Part shown: in pieces, positions 5,858 to 5,872 of the stretch
How the letters are laid out: every line of letters begins with the position of its first letter
How positions within the stretch are numbered: position 1 is the first letter of the stretch
Assembly (NCBI GenBank): GCA_934655835.1
Contig: CAKUHM010000094.1
Location: 1 to 5,872, forward strand
Reading direction: 5' to 3'
Source of the DNA: an uncultured Collinsella sp.
GTDB lineage: Bacteria > Actinomycetota > Coriobacteriia > Coriobacteriales > Coriobacteriaceae
Length of the DNA: 5,872 bases
Made by a program: the position numbers and the translations under genes
The notes under the pieces: model-generated
What the model was told of the DNA's origin: nothing
Seen by the model: only the letters and a program-made list of their open reading frames with translations
Database searches by the model: none

Positions 5858-5872
5858 GTGGTCGCGCTCGCA
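5858..5872 (+). CDS. Possible first codons of the next gene (3' partial)
   Basis: A GTG at 5858 opens a frame reading MVALA to the window edge, 17 nt after the alaS stop, with a weak AAGAAG (5847-5852) 5 nt before it. The absence of a terminator after alaS fits a following co-transcribed gene. In many bacteria alaS is followed by the Holliday junction resolvase gene ruvX, whose product often begins with a similar short hydrophobic strand, but five codons cannot identify it. Confidence 0.22.

Overview
The window looks like a core chromosomal segment of a high-GC actinobacterium, most likely of the Coriobacteriia (Collinsella-like). That placement is an inference from the SigB-type sigma and anti-sigma pair, the style of the AlaRS protein and the codon use; no taxonomic marker was searched. 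I see no mobile element, CRISPR array, tRNA or rRNA, and no convincing undescribed system.

Layout: (1) positions 1-205 hold the 3' end of an unidentified gene with an Ala/Glu-rich tail. (2) Positions 198-2738 are a tightly packed plus-strand operon: a small RsbW/SpoIIAB-like putative anti-sigma factor, a SigB-family sigma factor and an AI-2E/PerM-family permease. These genes overlap or nearly touch (8-nt overlap, 1-nt gap, ATGA overlap), so they are probably translationally coupled. (3) Positions 2749-2988, on the minus strand, carry a short AT-rich gene for a two-helix membrane protein of unknown function, convergent with the permease gene and only 10 nt from it. (4) Positions 2989-3182 are a regulatory gap with a candidate minus-strand promoter, a strong plus-strand intrinsic terminator (3081-3110) and a candidate alaS promoter and ribosome binding site. 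(5) Positions 3183-5840 are a complete alaS (alanyl-tRNA synthetase, 885 aa). (6) The last 32 nt show no terminator and may hold the first codons of another gene.

The sigma factor probably redirects RNA polymerase in a stress or envelope response, and its upstream partner probably restrains it. The permease is co-transcribed with them. alaS is housekeeping and seems to be transcribed independently, insulated by the terminator. The points most worth a second look are the anti-sigma homologue, which seems to have lost the residues of its ATP-binding site; the atypical small membrane gene, which sits where sigma-operon read-through would run antisense to it; and the long C-terminal tail on the permease.
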